A DNA stretch of 64,000 nucleotides, from positions 248,001-312,000 of the forward strand of contig JADJTQ010000005.1 in assembly GCA_016711125.1 (NCBI GenBank), in the 5' to 3' direction. A program made the translations under genes and the position numbers. The notes below the pieces were generated by a model. It worked only from the letters and a program-made list of their open reading frames with translations. It searched no databases and was not told where the DNA came from. Shown in pieces: positions 1-10,000 of this stretch. The DNA comes from Saprospiraceae bacterium (GTDB lineage: Bacteria; Bacteroidota; Bacteroidia; Chitinophagales; Saprospiraceae). Within the stretch, counting starts at the first letter, position 1. Each line of letters starts with the position of its first letter.

Positions 1-901
1 TCTTTTTAGAATTTATTTCTACCATGTCACTCAACGACTGCTGATCTTCATCAAGTATGATCGAATCCATCTCATTCGGGGTAATAGGCACAATTTGCCT
101 GGTCTCAAAGCCGGCATACGTAATTTCCAGGCCTTGACGAGTTGCGGTAGAATCCATGGTAAACCGGCCTTCTACATCGGAAGTTGCCACCTGCTCGCCG
201 CTAAGCGGACGAATATTAGCTCCAATAAGTGGATTACCGATGTCATCAAAAATCCTACCTGTAATTTGGCTAACCTCCTTTTGGGAAGATCCGTCCATCG
301 GAGGTGTTGCACTGGCAAGAATCTTAGCTTCTGGAGCAATCTGGTCAATTGTTGATTCAGCTTCGGAGAATAGTGAGGTCGTTTCCTCCATCTTAGTTTG
401 ATTGGTGCGACTATCTTGGGATTTTTCTGGTCTCTCTTCCGGAGCTTGTAAAGTCTCATTTTTCAGGGAACTCGGCACTTCGTCTGCGATCGCCAGGGTA
501 CCACTATCACTGCCAGGATCAAATACAGATGGAGATTCACTACCACCGTGAGCCGTTTCGAAAGTGATTTCCTTTAGATTACTGTTGCTTCCCAATTCCC
601 TCTGTGAGCCAAAGTACATCAATCCCCCGGTGGTAATTAGTAATGCCACGGAAGCAGCTATTCGCCAAAAATGTGACTTTGATCGTGGCTGGAATTTTTC
701 GGCTTTTGCACCTACCCGCTGCTTTAATTCAGTCAAATGTGAACTCTGATCCCTCTCCAATGTTTCATATCCTTCCACTGCATCTTGCAGGAATGGATCA
801 TCAGAAGCCTGATGCCGCAATCTCAGACGCTCCTGTTCCGAAATCGTTCCGGTGGTCAGCTTTTTTAGTAAGTCTTTGATCTCTCTATGATGGAGTGCCA
901 T
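1..901 (-). CDS. Anti-sigma factor with periplasmic carboxypeptidase-like domain (partial)
   Basis: The frame is open from the ATG at 901 to the left edge (300 codons), so the C-terminus is missing. The start lies 17 bp inside the end of the ECF sigma gene, the usual arrangement for a sigma/anti-sigma pair. Residues 1-70 form a charged cytoplasmic part that resembles an anti-sigma N-terminus (motif LTTGTISEQERLRL). One membrane segment follows at about 75-95 (WRIAASVALLITTGGLMYF). Then comes an acidic, Ser/Thr-rich linker, and from about residue 210 a CarboxypepD_reg-like beta-sandwich (GRIFDDIGNPLIGANI, then EGRF). Inference: it holds the sigma factor at the membrane and senses an envelope signal. 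The domain resembles one in the divergent vWA protein. Confidence 0.8.
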   Translation of the reverse strand, partial: MALHHREIKDLLKKLTTGTISEQERLRLRHQASDDPFLQDAVEGYETLERDQSSHLTELKQRVGAKAEKFQPRSKSHFWRIAASVALLITTGGLMYFGSQRELGSNSNLKEITFETAHGGSESPSVFDPGSDSGTLAIADEVPSSLKNETLQAPEERPEKSQDSRTNQTKMEETTSLFSEAESTIDQIAPEAKILASATPPMDGSSQKEVSQITGRIFDDIGNPLIGANIRPLSGEQVATSDVEGRFTMDSTATRQGLEITYAGFETRQIVPITPNEMDSIILDEDQQSLSDMVEINSKK

Positions 902-1469
902 TATTTTTCTTTGTCATGCAGGTTTTTAAATTCCTTCGGCCATTTTGAATGTGGGATCTTACTTGGTCCTTACTTACTTTTAATATCGCGGCTATCTCTT
1001 CGTACGATTTTTTCTCCATATAAAACCACTCAATAGTGGTACGTTGGGCATCTGGTAAATCTTTAATGCATGCATATAAATCTGCGTGATCGTCGTACCA
1101 ATCAAATTCTATATCATGATGCAAAATTTCGTCAGAATACACAGCACCGGCTAAATCAATGGTAACCGGATACTGTTTTTGTTTTCTTAAAATTTGAAGA
1201 CAGTGATTCTTAGTGACCGAGTAAAGCCAACTCCTGAAGTTTTCGATCTGATGGCTTTTTAGTTTCTCCAATAGCACTTCAAAGATTTCCATAGCAGCAT
1301 CTTTGCCAGCATCCTCATCCTTGAGATATTTAAGACAGACTCCGTATATCAGCTCCAGGTATCGTTGAAATAGACTACTCAACGACTCGATATCACCACC
1401 CTGCTGGTACCTGGTGATCAGATCATGATCTGTCGCACCGTCATTAATTTGTCGTCTGATAAAAGTCAC
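885..1469 (-). CDS. ECF-type RNA polymerase sigma factor
   Basis: 194 residues, the usual ECF length. Region 2 spans about 20-95, with FRSWLYSVTKNHCLQILRK matching the conserved helix that ends region 2. Region 4 spans about 130-190, with the helix-turn-helix KSYEEIAAILKVSKDQVRSH. The annotated start is GTG, directly preceded by an in-frame stop, so no earlier start exists. The 3' end overlaps the anti-sigma gene, and the vWA gene lies divergently 84 bp upstream. Function: directs RNA polymerase to a small regulon, probably including this locus (inference from family behaviour). Confidence 0.88.
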   Translation of the reverse strand: MTFIRRQINDGATDHDLITRYQQGGDIESLSSLFQRYLELIYGVCLKYLKDEDAGKDAAMEIFEVLLEKLKSHQIENFRSWLYSVTKNHCLQILRKQKQYPVTIDLAGAVYSDEILHHDIEFDWYDDHADLYACIKDLPDAQRTTIEWFYMEKKSYEEIAAILKVSKDQVRSHIQNGRRNLKTCMTKKNNGTPS

Positions 1470-1553
1470 AAATCAAATGTAAATGAAAAAAATCGAGTGT
1501 GGGTTATGCATTGTAATCGAATAGATGCATCCATTCCATAAAAAGTTTAGATT

Positions 1554-3443
1554 ATGAAAACTATTTTGTTTGTTGCTTGCTGTCTTATCGGGCTAAATAC
1601 TTGGAACCAATCGGAGGAAATCGTCATCCAGGGTCATGTCTTTGATCGAACTTACGGAGATCCTTTAGTTGGAGTTTCGATTAAAACAATGAGAGGTGAT
1701 ATTGCTACGGTAACTGATTTTAATGGATCCTATTTGATGAAATTGGAGAAAAGAGCTTACACTCTGATATTTTCTTTGCCCGGATATCTTTCACAGGAAA
1801 TCAAAGTAGCCACCGACAGAACCCTGGATGTTAAATTGCAACTGACGGGACCTGAAAATGAAATAACACTCGATGAACGTGAAAACAGTGCTAAATCTAA
1901 AGTTCGTGAAGCAAAATATTCCCGTGATGCCGAAATGGCACCAACCGGGATATCTTTTAGCTCCCGGCAGACGAATCAGGAACCTGCATGGAATACGGAA
2001 GATTATGACTTCATCCGGGAGAATGGATTCATGTCGACTTCCGACCAATCTATCTCTACCTTCTCTGCAGATGTTGACCGGGCAAGTTATAGCAATATGC
2101 GCCGCTTTCTTAAGCAGGGAAATAGACCACCGGTTGATGCCATTCGAATTGAAGAAATGATCAATTACTTTCACTACCAATACCCATTGCCTGATACGGG
2201 AGATCCACTGGCGATATATTCGGAGTTAGGCACCTGCCCTTGGAACCCTAAGCATCATCTATTGCATGTTGGTGTGCAAAGTGAACGGATAGAAACGGAA
2301 CATTTGCCGGCTTCCAATTTGGTCTTTCTCATTGACGTATCTGGCAGTATGAACCAAGCTAACAAATTGCCACTCCTGATTTCTTCATTTAGATTGCTTG
2401 TCGATCAACTTCGCGAACAAGACGCGGTTAGTATAGTGACGTATGCTGGCCGGAGCGAAGTGATACTCAATGGAGTGGGAGGCAGAGAAAAAGATCGAAT
2501 AATTGAAGCGTTGGATGCTTTACTGGCTGGTGGCTCTACGGCAGGAGCCCAGGGTGTATTGACGGCCTATCACCTTGCTTCTGAAAATTTTATTAAAGGC
2601 GGTAATAACCGGGTTATTTTAGCAACCGATGGAGATTTCAATATTGGGATCAGCAGCGATTCGGAACTGACCAGAATGATTGAACAAAAGAGAAGTTCTG
2701 GCGTCTATTTGTCGGTTCTGGGCTTTGGTATGGGCAATTACAAGGATAATAAAATGCAGAAATTGGCCGACTCAGGAAATGGAAATCACCAATATATTGA
2801 TGATATTCAGGAGGCAAAAAAGGTTTTTATTCACGAATTTGGTGGCAGTCTTTTTACAGTTGCAAAAGATGTTAAAATCCAAATCGAATTTAATCCAAAA
2901 AAAGTTGCTGGTTATCGCCTTATTGGCTACGAAAATCGAAAATTGGAGAATCAGGATTTTAATAATGATGAGAAGGATGCCGGTGAAATTGGTAGTGGCC
3001 ATACGGTGACTGTTTTGTACGAAATTATTCCTGCAGGTATTCAATCGAAGTGGCTTTCTTCCGTTGAAAAAAGATATACGTCTAAAGACGAAACTTCTTC
3101 ATATGCTAAAGATGAATTAGCTTTCGTTAAATTACGTTATAAAAATCCTGATGGAACGGATAGCAAACTGATCCAACTCCCGGTTGGGCAGATGGTAAAA
3201 AGTGATTCTGATTTAAGTCAAGATTTTTACTGGACTGCGGCTGTTGCTGGATTTGGAATGATCTTGCGTGATAGTGAGTTTAAACAAGCTTCCACCATCG
3301 ACCAGGTTTTGGGCCTTGCCAAAAAGGGTAAGGGCAAAGATCTCGAAGGTTACCGTGCTGAATTTATCGAACTAGTTGAAAAAAGTACGCGTATTTACGG
3401 ATTAGATCATCTGGAAGATGAACCCAGAGTTGATCAAAAATAA
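1554..3443 (+). CDS. Secreted vWA-domain protein, YfbK type, with CarboxypepD_reg-like N-terminus
   Basis: 629 residues. A signal peptide covers about 1-20. A CarboxypepD_reg-like domain follows at 24-95 (GHVFDRTYGDPLVGVSI). Residues about 155-230 match the conserved block that precedes vWA in YfbK-like proteins (STFSADVDRASYSNMRRFL). The vWA domain occupies about 250-430, with the metal-ion site DVSGS at about 260 and a second conserved stretch ATDGDFN. The rest matches the YfbK C-terminal domain. This family is common beside ECF sigma genes in Bacteroidota; its ligand is unknown. The gene is divergent from the sigma/anti-sigma pair and ends at a strong terminator. Domain calls are firm; the role in envelope sensing is inferred. 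Confidence 0.88.
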   Translation: MKTILFVACCLIGLNTWNQSEEIVIQGHVFDRTYGDPLVGVSIKTMRGDIATVTDFNGSYLMKLEKRAYTLIFSLPGYLSQEIKVATDRTLDVKLQLTGPENEITLDERENSAKSKVREAKYSRDAEMAPTGISFSSRQTNQEPAWNTEDYDFIRENGFMSTSDQSISTFSADVDRASYSNMRRFLKQGNRPPVDAIRIEEMINYFHYQYPLPDTGDPLAIYSELGTCPWNPKHHLLHVGVQSERIETEHLPASNLVFLIDVSGSMNQANKLPLLISSFRLLVDQLREQDAVSIVTYAGRSEVILNGVGGREKDRIIEALDALLAGGSTAGAQGVLTAYHLASENFIKGGNNRVILATDGDFNIGISSDSELTRMIEQKRSSGVYLSVLGFGMGNYKDNKMQKLADSGNGNHQYIDDIQEAKKVFIHEFGGSLFTVAKDVKIQIEFNPKKVAGYRLIGYENRKLENQDFNNDEKDAGEIGSGHTVTVLYEIIPAGIQSKWLSSVEKRYTSKDETSSYAKDELAFVKLRYKNPDGTDSKLIQLPVGQMVKSDSDLSQDFYWTAAVAGFGMILRDSEFKQASTIDQVLGLAKKGKGKDLEGYRAEFIELVEKSTRIYGLDHLEDEPRVDQK

Positions 3444-3450
3444 ATCTAAT

Positions 3451-3490
3451 AAAAGGTGTCGCACCTTCAAGGGGTGACACCTTTTCATTC
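3451..3490 (+). terminator. Rho-independent terminator after the vWA gene
   Basis: A 10-bp perfect stem, AAAAGGTGTC (3451-3460) with GACACCTTTT (3476-3485), starts 8 bp after the vWA stop codon. The A/T-rich ends mean it could work in both directions, which suits the convergent gene at 3663. Confidence 0.8.
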
Positions 3491-3662
3491 ATCATCTGCA
3501 CCTTTAGCGGGACTAGTTTCAGTTGATATTTCATTAATTCGAACCTGCGAACTATTTTCTTGGTCGTACCTCATTTCATGTCTTAGGCTTTCAGATAAAA
3601 CAGATTTTTTATCTGGCTTCAGAGGTACTTCTTAGGGGACATTGTCTATGATCGTGACTGGA

Positions 3663-4892
3663 TCAGAGGTAAGTTAAGAGCTTTTGCGAGTTGTGAGGTG
3701 CACTGGTAAACTTTCCGGTGTTGATACTAAAATAGCCGTTGTCGGCTAAAATAGGAATGTCATGCCGCTTATGTAAGTCGCTGGACGGATCCTGTATACT
3801 TCGAAAGCCCCGGGCAAGGATAGCCCCTGCTTTTACGTTTACCAATTCGGAGATTTCTACAGAAGACAGTATCGCGCCAAGAGCAATTCCTGACCGTTCA
3901 ATTGCTTTCTTAAGTTGACCTGAATTAATTTGGCTACGGAGTGTTGGTTGCCAACTGGATGGTAGTTCTAGCTCGTTGGTTTGCATCAGCATGCATTCGG
4001 GGTACCAGCTGAAATAGGCCTCATTGTATGCTGGATAGACCACCAGGTCTCCATAACTTCCCAGGACCATGGAAAAACTATTCCACTTTTTGATTTGATC
4101 TGCCCGGAATATTAGACCCATTTTCACTCTCAAAGACCAAATACCGTCTTCAGTTAAGCCCATACTATGATCTATCCTTCGTTTTTCCTCCCATGCTGCA
4201 TTGATGACAAGGTCGCTTTCCAGATTGACTAGTTGCTCCTGGCATAAGCACTGTGTGATAAAACCGTAGGACGATCTTTGTACAGATTTTACTTCATGGT
4301 TTGTAATGACCTCGATGGGTGAAGATTTTATTTTATCAACTATGGTCTGCCTCAGATCTTCCGGACGCAATGCATATTCCTGTGTAGGACAGACCATGAC
4401 AATTTTTTCCTGGTTGTATGGTGTAAGGTTATCCCTCGACGGTACGATGAAAAGATCCTGTGGCCGTTCTCCCAAATAATGCAGATGTTGGTCTGAGCGT
4501 AAGTTATGATATTGGGTGTTTAAGTACTCGTAGTGTTCCAAAAGTGAGTCGGAGGACATCATCGAATCCCTGGCAACTATGTAGTCAAATCTCGAGGATT
4601 TTATCCTGTTCCAGTCTATTTTTTCACCAATCAGATCCTCTATAATCGGACCAAATTGCAGGGCATCCATTAGTAGTTTATCAGTGGTTTTTTTGGATGT
4701 ATCCAAAGCGTAAATAAAGCCAAGATGAACTTTACCTTCTTGTTGAAGGCTGGCCTGATTATATGCAGTAGCATTTTGCTCAACGAGCTTTACCCGGTAT
4801 CCCATTCGATGCAGTTGTAACGCGATTGTGCAACCCTGAATGCCGGATCCAATGATTAAGGCAGTGGCTTTGGAGAAATGTTTAGTTGTCAA
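3663..4892 (-). CDS. FAD-dependent oxidoreductase, DAO (D-amino acid oxidase-like) family
   Basis: 409 residues. The N-terminus has the dinucleotide-binding fold ALIIGSGIQGCTIALQLHRMG (GxGxxG) followed by the acidic residue in KLVEQN. A second conserved region, DLVINAAWEEKRRID, is where DAO enzymes contact FAD, and the C-terminus has NTGKFTSAPH. The substrate cannot be read from the sequence. The start overlaps the end of the glycosyltransferase gene by 11 bp, so the two are very probably co-translated. Together with the nearby methyltransferase this suggests modification of a sugar or cell-surface small molecule (inference). Confidence 0.75.
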   Translation of the reverse strand: MTTKHFSKATALIIGSGIQGCTIALQLHRMGYRVKLVEQNATAYNQASLQQEGKVHLGFIYALDTSKKTTDKLLMDALQFGPIIEDLIGEKIDWNRIKSSRFDYIVARDSMMSSDSLLEHYEYLNTQYHNLRSDQHLHYLGERPQDLFIVPSRDNLTPYNQEKIVMVCPTQEYALRPEDLRQTIVDKIKSSPIEVITNHEVKSVQRSSYGFITQCLCQEQLVNLESDLVINAAWEEKRRIDHSMGLTEDGIWSLRVKMGLIFRADQIKKWNSFSMVLGSYGDLVVYPAYNEAYFSWYPECMLMQTNELELPSSWQPTLRSQINSGQLKKAIERSGIALGAILSSVEISELVNVKAGAILARGFRSIQDPSSDLHKRHDIPILADNGYFSINTGKFTSAPHNSQKLLTYL

Positions 4893-5808
4893 GAATTTGG
4901 ACTACCTGGTGATTTATTCGGTGGATCATGTGTTCGTCGTTTAGGTATTCCGATAAGATCGGACGCTGCCACAAATTGGTTTTACGCTGACAGAGTCGAT
5001 CCATAACCCATTCTTGAATCTCCGTTCTATATTTATGTGCGTACCCGGCATCCTTTAAGATCGTAAGTAGTTGGATACAATGCATGGTCCAGGCCTCCAG
5101 CATGATGTCGACTGGCCATTTTTGCCATTGAGCATGATATGATAAGTCGTGATACCTTTTTTTGTAGAGAATTTCAGGATGCCTTATCAGATCTCCATGG
5201 AGACTTAGATTAAAACCAAAGACGGTATCTTCTGCAAAATCGCCAGATTGGTTCGCCGCCAGGAGAATTTTCCTTCTCATTTTGTGCCTATCGATCAAAG
5301 CCCGAAACACTACCGCGTTGTAGTGAGACAGCAGATAATCTTTGATACGTTCGTAAGTGCTTCCTATGATCGATGATTGGGTAATGATATTTTGCCGATT
5401 CCCAAAGCCTTCAATATCACTGAACGCTGCTATGGCTTGAGGAGATTGCTTGAGGTCTTCAAGAAGCTTTTTAATATACTCTTTGTCCACAAGGTCATCA
5501 TGAGGAAGTATCATGAAGTACCGGGTACGGACTCTATTTAATAAGAAATTGGTATTTGCCACCCAGCCCAATCTTTGTTCTTGTTGGTAAGTCTTCAGCA
5601 GCTTTCCTAACCGGTTTTTCTGCAGCACCCGAAAGGTGTCATCATTACTTTTGTCTAAAGAAATGAGTATCTGTATTGAACCATGTGATTGTTCTGCAGC
5701 CGATTGAATGGTTTCCTCTATAAAGTTTGCAGCGTTATAAGCTGGGATACAAATGGTGACCTCATCTGCTTTCGGGTTTAGGAGATTACGTAAAATCTGA
5801 AACATCAA
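4882..5808 (-). CDS. Family 2 glycosyltransferase (GT-A fold)
   Basis: 308 residues with a GT2 start: TICIPAYNAANFIEETIQS, then LISLDKSNDDT, then ILPHDDLVDKEYI. The last block holds the acidic metal/nucleotide-sugar site (HDD in place of the usual DxD). No membrane segments are evident, so it probably acts in the cytoplasm. It is the first gene of a two-gene minus-strand unit with the DAO oxidoreductase, and is divergent from the methyltransferase at 5907 across a spacer of about 100 bp. The sugar donor and acceptor are unknown. Confidence 0.82.
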   Translation of the reverse strand: MMFQILRNLLNPKADEVTICIPAYNAANFIEETIQSAAEQSHGSIQILISLDKSNDDTFRVLQKNRLGKLLKTYQQEQRLGWVANTNFLLNRVRTRYFMILPHDDLVDKEYIKKLLEDLKQSPQAIAAFSDIEGFGNRQNIITQSSIIGSTYERIKDYLLSHYNAVVFRALIDRHKMRRKILLAANQSGDFAEDTVFGFNLSLHGDLIRHPEILYKKRYHDLSYHAQWQKWPVDIMLEAWTMHCIQLLTILKDAGYAHKYRTEIQEWVMDRLCQRKTNLWQRPILSEYLNDEHMIHRINHQVVQILDN

Positions 5809-5906
5809 ATCCTTTTATGGGGCAAAAGTAGTGAAATTCAAGTATGGTAGAGATCTAACGATCTGCAGCGGCTTTGGCACTCTTGATTTGGCTATAATCT
5901 CTTATA

Positions 5907-6740
5907 TTGACTGCTGTAAAAAATTGCAATAATTTGAAATACATACATGGTACTCATGAAGAGGAGCAGGAAAGATTATTTACGCTAAACCGGTTGCTAA
6001 ATAATCGATGTTTGGAAAAAATTATTTTAAACGGTAGTGAGTCTGCTCTGGACATTGGTTGTGGCCTTGGAGTTTTTACCAGAATGCTGACGAGACAATT
6101 GGGGAAGGGTAAAGTAGTGGGAATAGAACGTTCAACGGAGCAATTAGAAAAAGCCGCCCAGCTGGCAGATCGAGATAATGAGTATTCCTTAATTGATTTT
6201 AGAGAAGGCAGTGCCTATGATCTACCTTTGCAGGACAACGAATGGGCAAATTTTGATTTGGTTTTTATTCGTTTTTTATTGGAGCATTTATCGTCTCCAC
6301 TTGAAGCTTTGGCACAAGCAAAAAAGGCCGTAAAGTCTGGCGGCAAAATCGTTTTAATCGCCGATGACCATGCTAATCTTCGGATCACGCTACACACCGA
6401 AGCTTTTGAGATTCTTTGGAAATTATATTGTAAGGTCTATGAGAGCTTAGGCACTGATCCCTTCATCGGTCGAAATCTCGTGACGCTATTGCACCAATCG
6501 GGCTTTCAGTCGTTTAAAATTGATTTTGTACTTTTTGGTGCGGCATCTTCCGAACCCGACTTTAAACACTATGCCAATAATCTGCTTGGTATTTTAGTCG
6601 GTGCCAAAAAAGAAATCATGAATATTGGAAAATTAAATAGTAATGATTTCGACCGATATATTGAAGAAATTGTGCAGTGGTCAGATCTTGAGGATGCTAC
6701 TCTTTGGTATGCTGCTAATTGGGCGGAGGCAATATCCTGA
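5907..6740 (+). CDS. SAM-dependent methyltransferase, class I
   Basis: 277 residues. SAM-binding motif I is ALDIGCGLGVFTRML at about 45-60, the acidic residue of motif II is in KVVGIERST, and the later motifs DLVFIRFLLEHL and GGKIVLIADDH are clear. The start is uncertain. An in-frame stop sits at 5895-5897 and no ATG precedes the conserved YIHGTHEEEQERL block, so translation must use TTG (5907 or 5934) or another non-ATG codon. The gene is divergent from the glycosyltransferase and convergent with purL, with a hairpin-repeat array between its end and purL. The methyl acceptor is unknown. Confidence 0.8.
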   Translation: MTAVKNCNNLKYIHGTHEEEQERLFTLNRLLNNRCLEKIILNGSESALDIGCGLGVFTRMLTRQLGKGKVVGIERSTEQLEKAAQLADRDNEYSLIDFREGSAYDLPLQDNEWANFDLVFIRFLLEHLSSPLEALAQAKKAVKSGGKIVLIADDHANLRITLHTEAFEILWKLYCKVYESLGTDPFIGRNLVTLLHQSGFQSFKIDFVLFGAASSEPDFKHYANNLLGILVGAKKEIMNIGKLNSNDFDRYIEEIVQWSDLEDATLWYAANWAEAIS

Positions 6741-6771
6741 TGATGATTGTTTGATTGCGTCGGTGATATTG

Positions 6772-7048
6772 AAGTCGGCGGAATAGTTGGTAATTTGCAG
6801 CGGCGGAATAGATCCGCCTTTACAACTTCATCAATCATATGGTGATGGCGATTGAGTCGGCGGAATAGATCCGACTCTGCACCCGCCTCCATTATTTTTT
6901 GTGAAGGCGGAATAGATCTGCGTGTAGAAATTCCTCAATGAATTTGTGACGGTTATGTTGAGTCGGCGGAGTAGATCCGCCTTTACGCATATCCCTATTA
7001 ATTCTTTGAGCTCGTGATATTGAGTCGGCAGAATAGATCCGCCTTTAC
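6772..7048. repeat. Array of six short hairpin repeats between two convergent genes
   Basis: Six imperfect copies of a 25-27 bp unit with core GGCGGAATAGATCCGCC lie at 6772-6790, 6799-6823, 6854-6880, 6904-6922, 6960-6986 and 7022-7048. The last five are spaced about 50-62 bp apart. The core folds as a 6-bp stem (GGCGGA/TCCGCC) with a 5-nt loop. The first and fourth copies are decayed. The spacers differ from one another, so this is neither a CRISPR nor a simple tandem repeat. The array fills the whole gap between the 3' ends of the methyltransferase and purL, where it may act as a transcript-end or mRNA-stability element (inference). Confidence 0.8.
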
Positions 7049-7078
7049 TCATGTCCTTGGAGGCTTACCGATTCGGGC

Positions 7079-10000
7079 TCAATTCTTTTCCAACCATTTA
7101 CGGGCATATACAAATGCTTCAATCCAAGGTGAGATCTCGTCGTTTCGGTCTGGATGATAATAGGCCCAATTCCAGGGAAATATGGATCGTTCGATATGTG
7201 GCATGGTCACCAGGTGTCTTCCGTCATGGCTGCTCAACATGGCGGTATTAAAATCGCTGCCATTGGGATTGGAAGGATATTCAGTATATCCATATTCAGC
7301 CACGATATGATAGTGATCATGGCTGAGAGGAAATTGAAACTTGCCTTCTCCATGCGAAATCCAAACACCTAAATTGCATCCGGCAAGGTCAGAAAGCATC
7401 ACTGAATTATTGGGTTGGATGGCAACCGAAGTAAACGCGCTTTCATGTTTATGTGAATCATTAAAACCCATGGTGGCTTTCTCACTATGTTCCCGGTTGA
7501 TCAAATTGAGTTCCATGAACAATTGGCAACCATTACAGACCCCGATGGACAAAACATCTTCACGGCTGAAGAAATAATCCAATGCCTTTTTGGCTTTATC
7601 ATTATATAAAAAAGAACCGGCCCAGCCTTTAGCCGACCCTAGTACATCTGAATTGCTAAATCCACCCACCGCACCAAGAAATCGGATGTCTTCGAGGGTT
7701 TCGCGACCCGAAATCAAGTCAGTCATGTGCACATCCCTGACCTCAAATCCAGCAAGATACATTGCGTGAGCGAGCTCTCGTTCTGAGTTGCTACCCTGGT
7801 CACGGATGATCGCTGCTTTAATTTTCGTGCCCGTGATATGAGATGGGATTTTTCCTTTAAAGCCAGTGGGGAAAGTAAACTGCAGCGGTTGGTTCTTATA
7901 GTTTTTATAGCGGGCTAAAGCTAGGTACTCCCCCGATTGTTTCTGATCTAAAAGCCAGGATGTCTCATACCAAACATCGCGCAATTTATTAATGTCAAAT
8001 TGCCATTCTGATGCAAAGTTGGTGACACTCAAATTGTCGGATTTTTCAACTGAACCAATTCGGAAGAATTCCAAATTTTCTACGTTCAAAATTTCCTCGA
8101 CCGAGTCGTTTTTAGCCTGAAAAACGATACCGCAGCTTTCGCTAAAAAGAATCCGGATGATATCTTCTTCACGGAGAGAAGTGAGATCTATTTGTGCACC
8201 CAAATGATTGTCAGCAAAACACATTTCGAGGAGGGTAGTAATAAGTCCTCCGGAAGAAATATCATGTCCCGCCACAATTAAATCTTGTTTGATCAATTGT
8301 TGGACAACATTAAAGGCACTTGCTAAGAAATCCGGATCTCTAATATCGGCGGCAGTTTCTCCGACCTTATTGTTAATCTGGGCAAATGCTGAGCCACCAA
8401 GATGATATGGGCCTTGGGCAAAATTCATATAATACACCGGACCTCCCCCGACCTTAAAAACCGGCTCGATGATTTTATTGATATCATTGCAGTTGGCTAC
8501 CGCTGATACAATTACGGTCCCCGGAGCAATGACTTCGTCATCCGAATATTTCTGTTTCATCGAAAGCGAATCTTTTCCAGTGGGAATATTGATACCTAAC
8601 TGTATGCATAAATTGGAAATACTTTCAACTGCTTCATATAGGCGGGCATCTTCTCCGGGATTTTTACAGGGCCACATCCAATTGGCTGATAATGACACCG
8701 ACTTTAGCCCATCCTTAAGCGGTGCCCAGATAATATTAGTCAAGGCCTCAGCAACAGAATTTCGTGCACCGGCTGCCGCGCTAATTAAACCGCTGACAGG
8801 TGCATGACCAATGGAAGTGGCCACTCCCTGGCTGCTGTCGTAATCCAGGGCCATGACTCCAACATTATTTAAGGGAAGTTGTAAAGGACCGGCGCATTGT
8901 TGTTTGGCGACCCGGCCACCAACACAACGGTCAACTTTGTTGGTCAACCAATCTTTGCAAGCGACGGATTCAAGTCGTAGTACATTTTCCAGATATTCAT
9001 TTATCCTGTTTATTTCATAATTGATGGGTTGAAATTGGCGAGAGATATTGTGATCGGTCATGATTGTTTTTGGAGAACTTCCAAACATGTCTGATAAAGC
9101 CAAATCAAGTGGTGTTTCTCCGGTTTTTTGAGAAACAAAGGAAAATCGCTCGTCTCCGGTTATTTCACCAACGTTGTAGATTGGAGCTCGTTCTCTGGCT
9201 GCCAACATCTCTAATTCTTTGAAATGCTGAGGACTGATCAATAGGCCCATTCGCTCCTGCGATTCGTTTCCAATGATTTCTTTGGCTGATAGGGTGGGAT
9301 CTCCAATTGGCAGTTTATCTAAATCGATTTTGCCACCCATTTCCTCAACTAATTCCGAGAGACAATTCAGATGTCCACCTGCCCCATGGTCGTGGATAGA
9401 GACAATGGCATTTTTCGCATCTTCCATCATGCCCCGTACCACATTAGCGACACGTTTTTGCATTTCAGGATTAGATCGTTGCACAGCATTCAATTCGATG
9501 CCCGATGCAAATTCACCGGTATCAGCCGACGATACAGCGGCACCCCCCATTCCAATCCGGTAGTTGTCACCCCCCAGAACTACAATACGATCGCCCTTAC
9601 TTGGCTTTTCCTTTTGAGCTTGATCTGCCTTGCCGTATCCCACACCACCTGCCAACATGATGACCTTATCGTAGGCCAACTTACGGTTGTGCTCCTCATG
9701 TTCGAAGGTTAATAGCGAACCGGCAATTAAGGGCTGACCAAATTTATTACCAAAGTCCGATGCACCATTGGAGGCTTTGATCAAAATATCGATCGGTGTC
9801 TGATATAGCCATGGTCTTTCTACCATGCCATTTTCCCAGGGTCGATTGTCCTGTAACCGTGAATAGGCCGTCATATATACGGCGGTTCCAGCCAGAGGAA
9901 ATGAGCCTTTGCCACCTGCCATCCGGTCACGAATCTCACCTCCGGACCCTGTCGCGGCACCATTAAAGGGCTCGACCGTGGTTGGGAAATTATGGGTTTC

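Noticed and set aside
1474..1481. TACATTTG on the minus strand as the sigma gene promoter
   Set aside because: It matches the -7 consensus but lies only 5 bp before the earliest possible start codon, leaving no room for a leader.
6772..7048. Possible CRISPR array
   Set aside because: Repeats are degenerate, short and hairpin-cored, spacing varies from under 30 to 62 bp, and no cas genes occur in the window.
6569..7052. Minus-strand frames with repeated K-A-D-L-F-R-R patterns
   Set aside because: They are translations of the hairpin repeats and overlap the methyltransferase; no start signal or family match.
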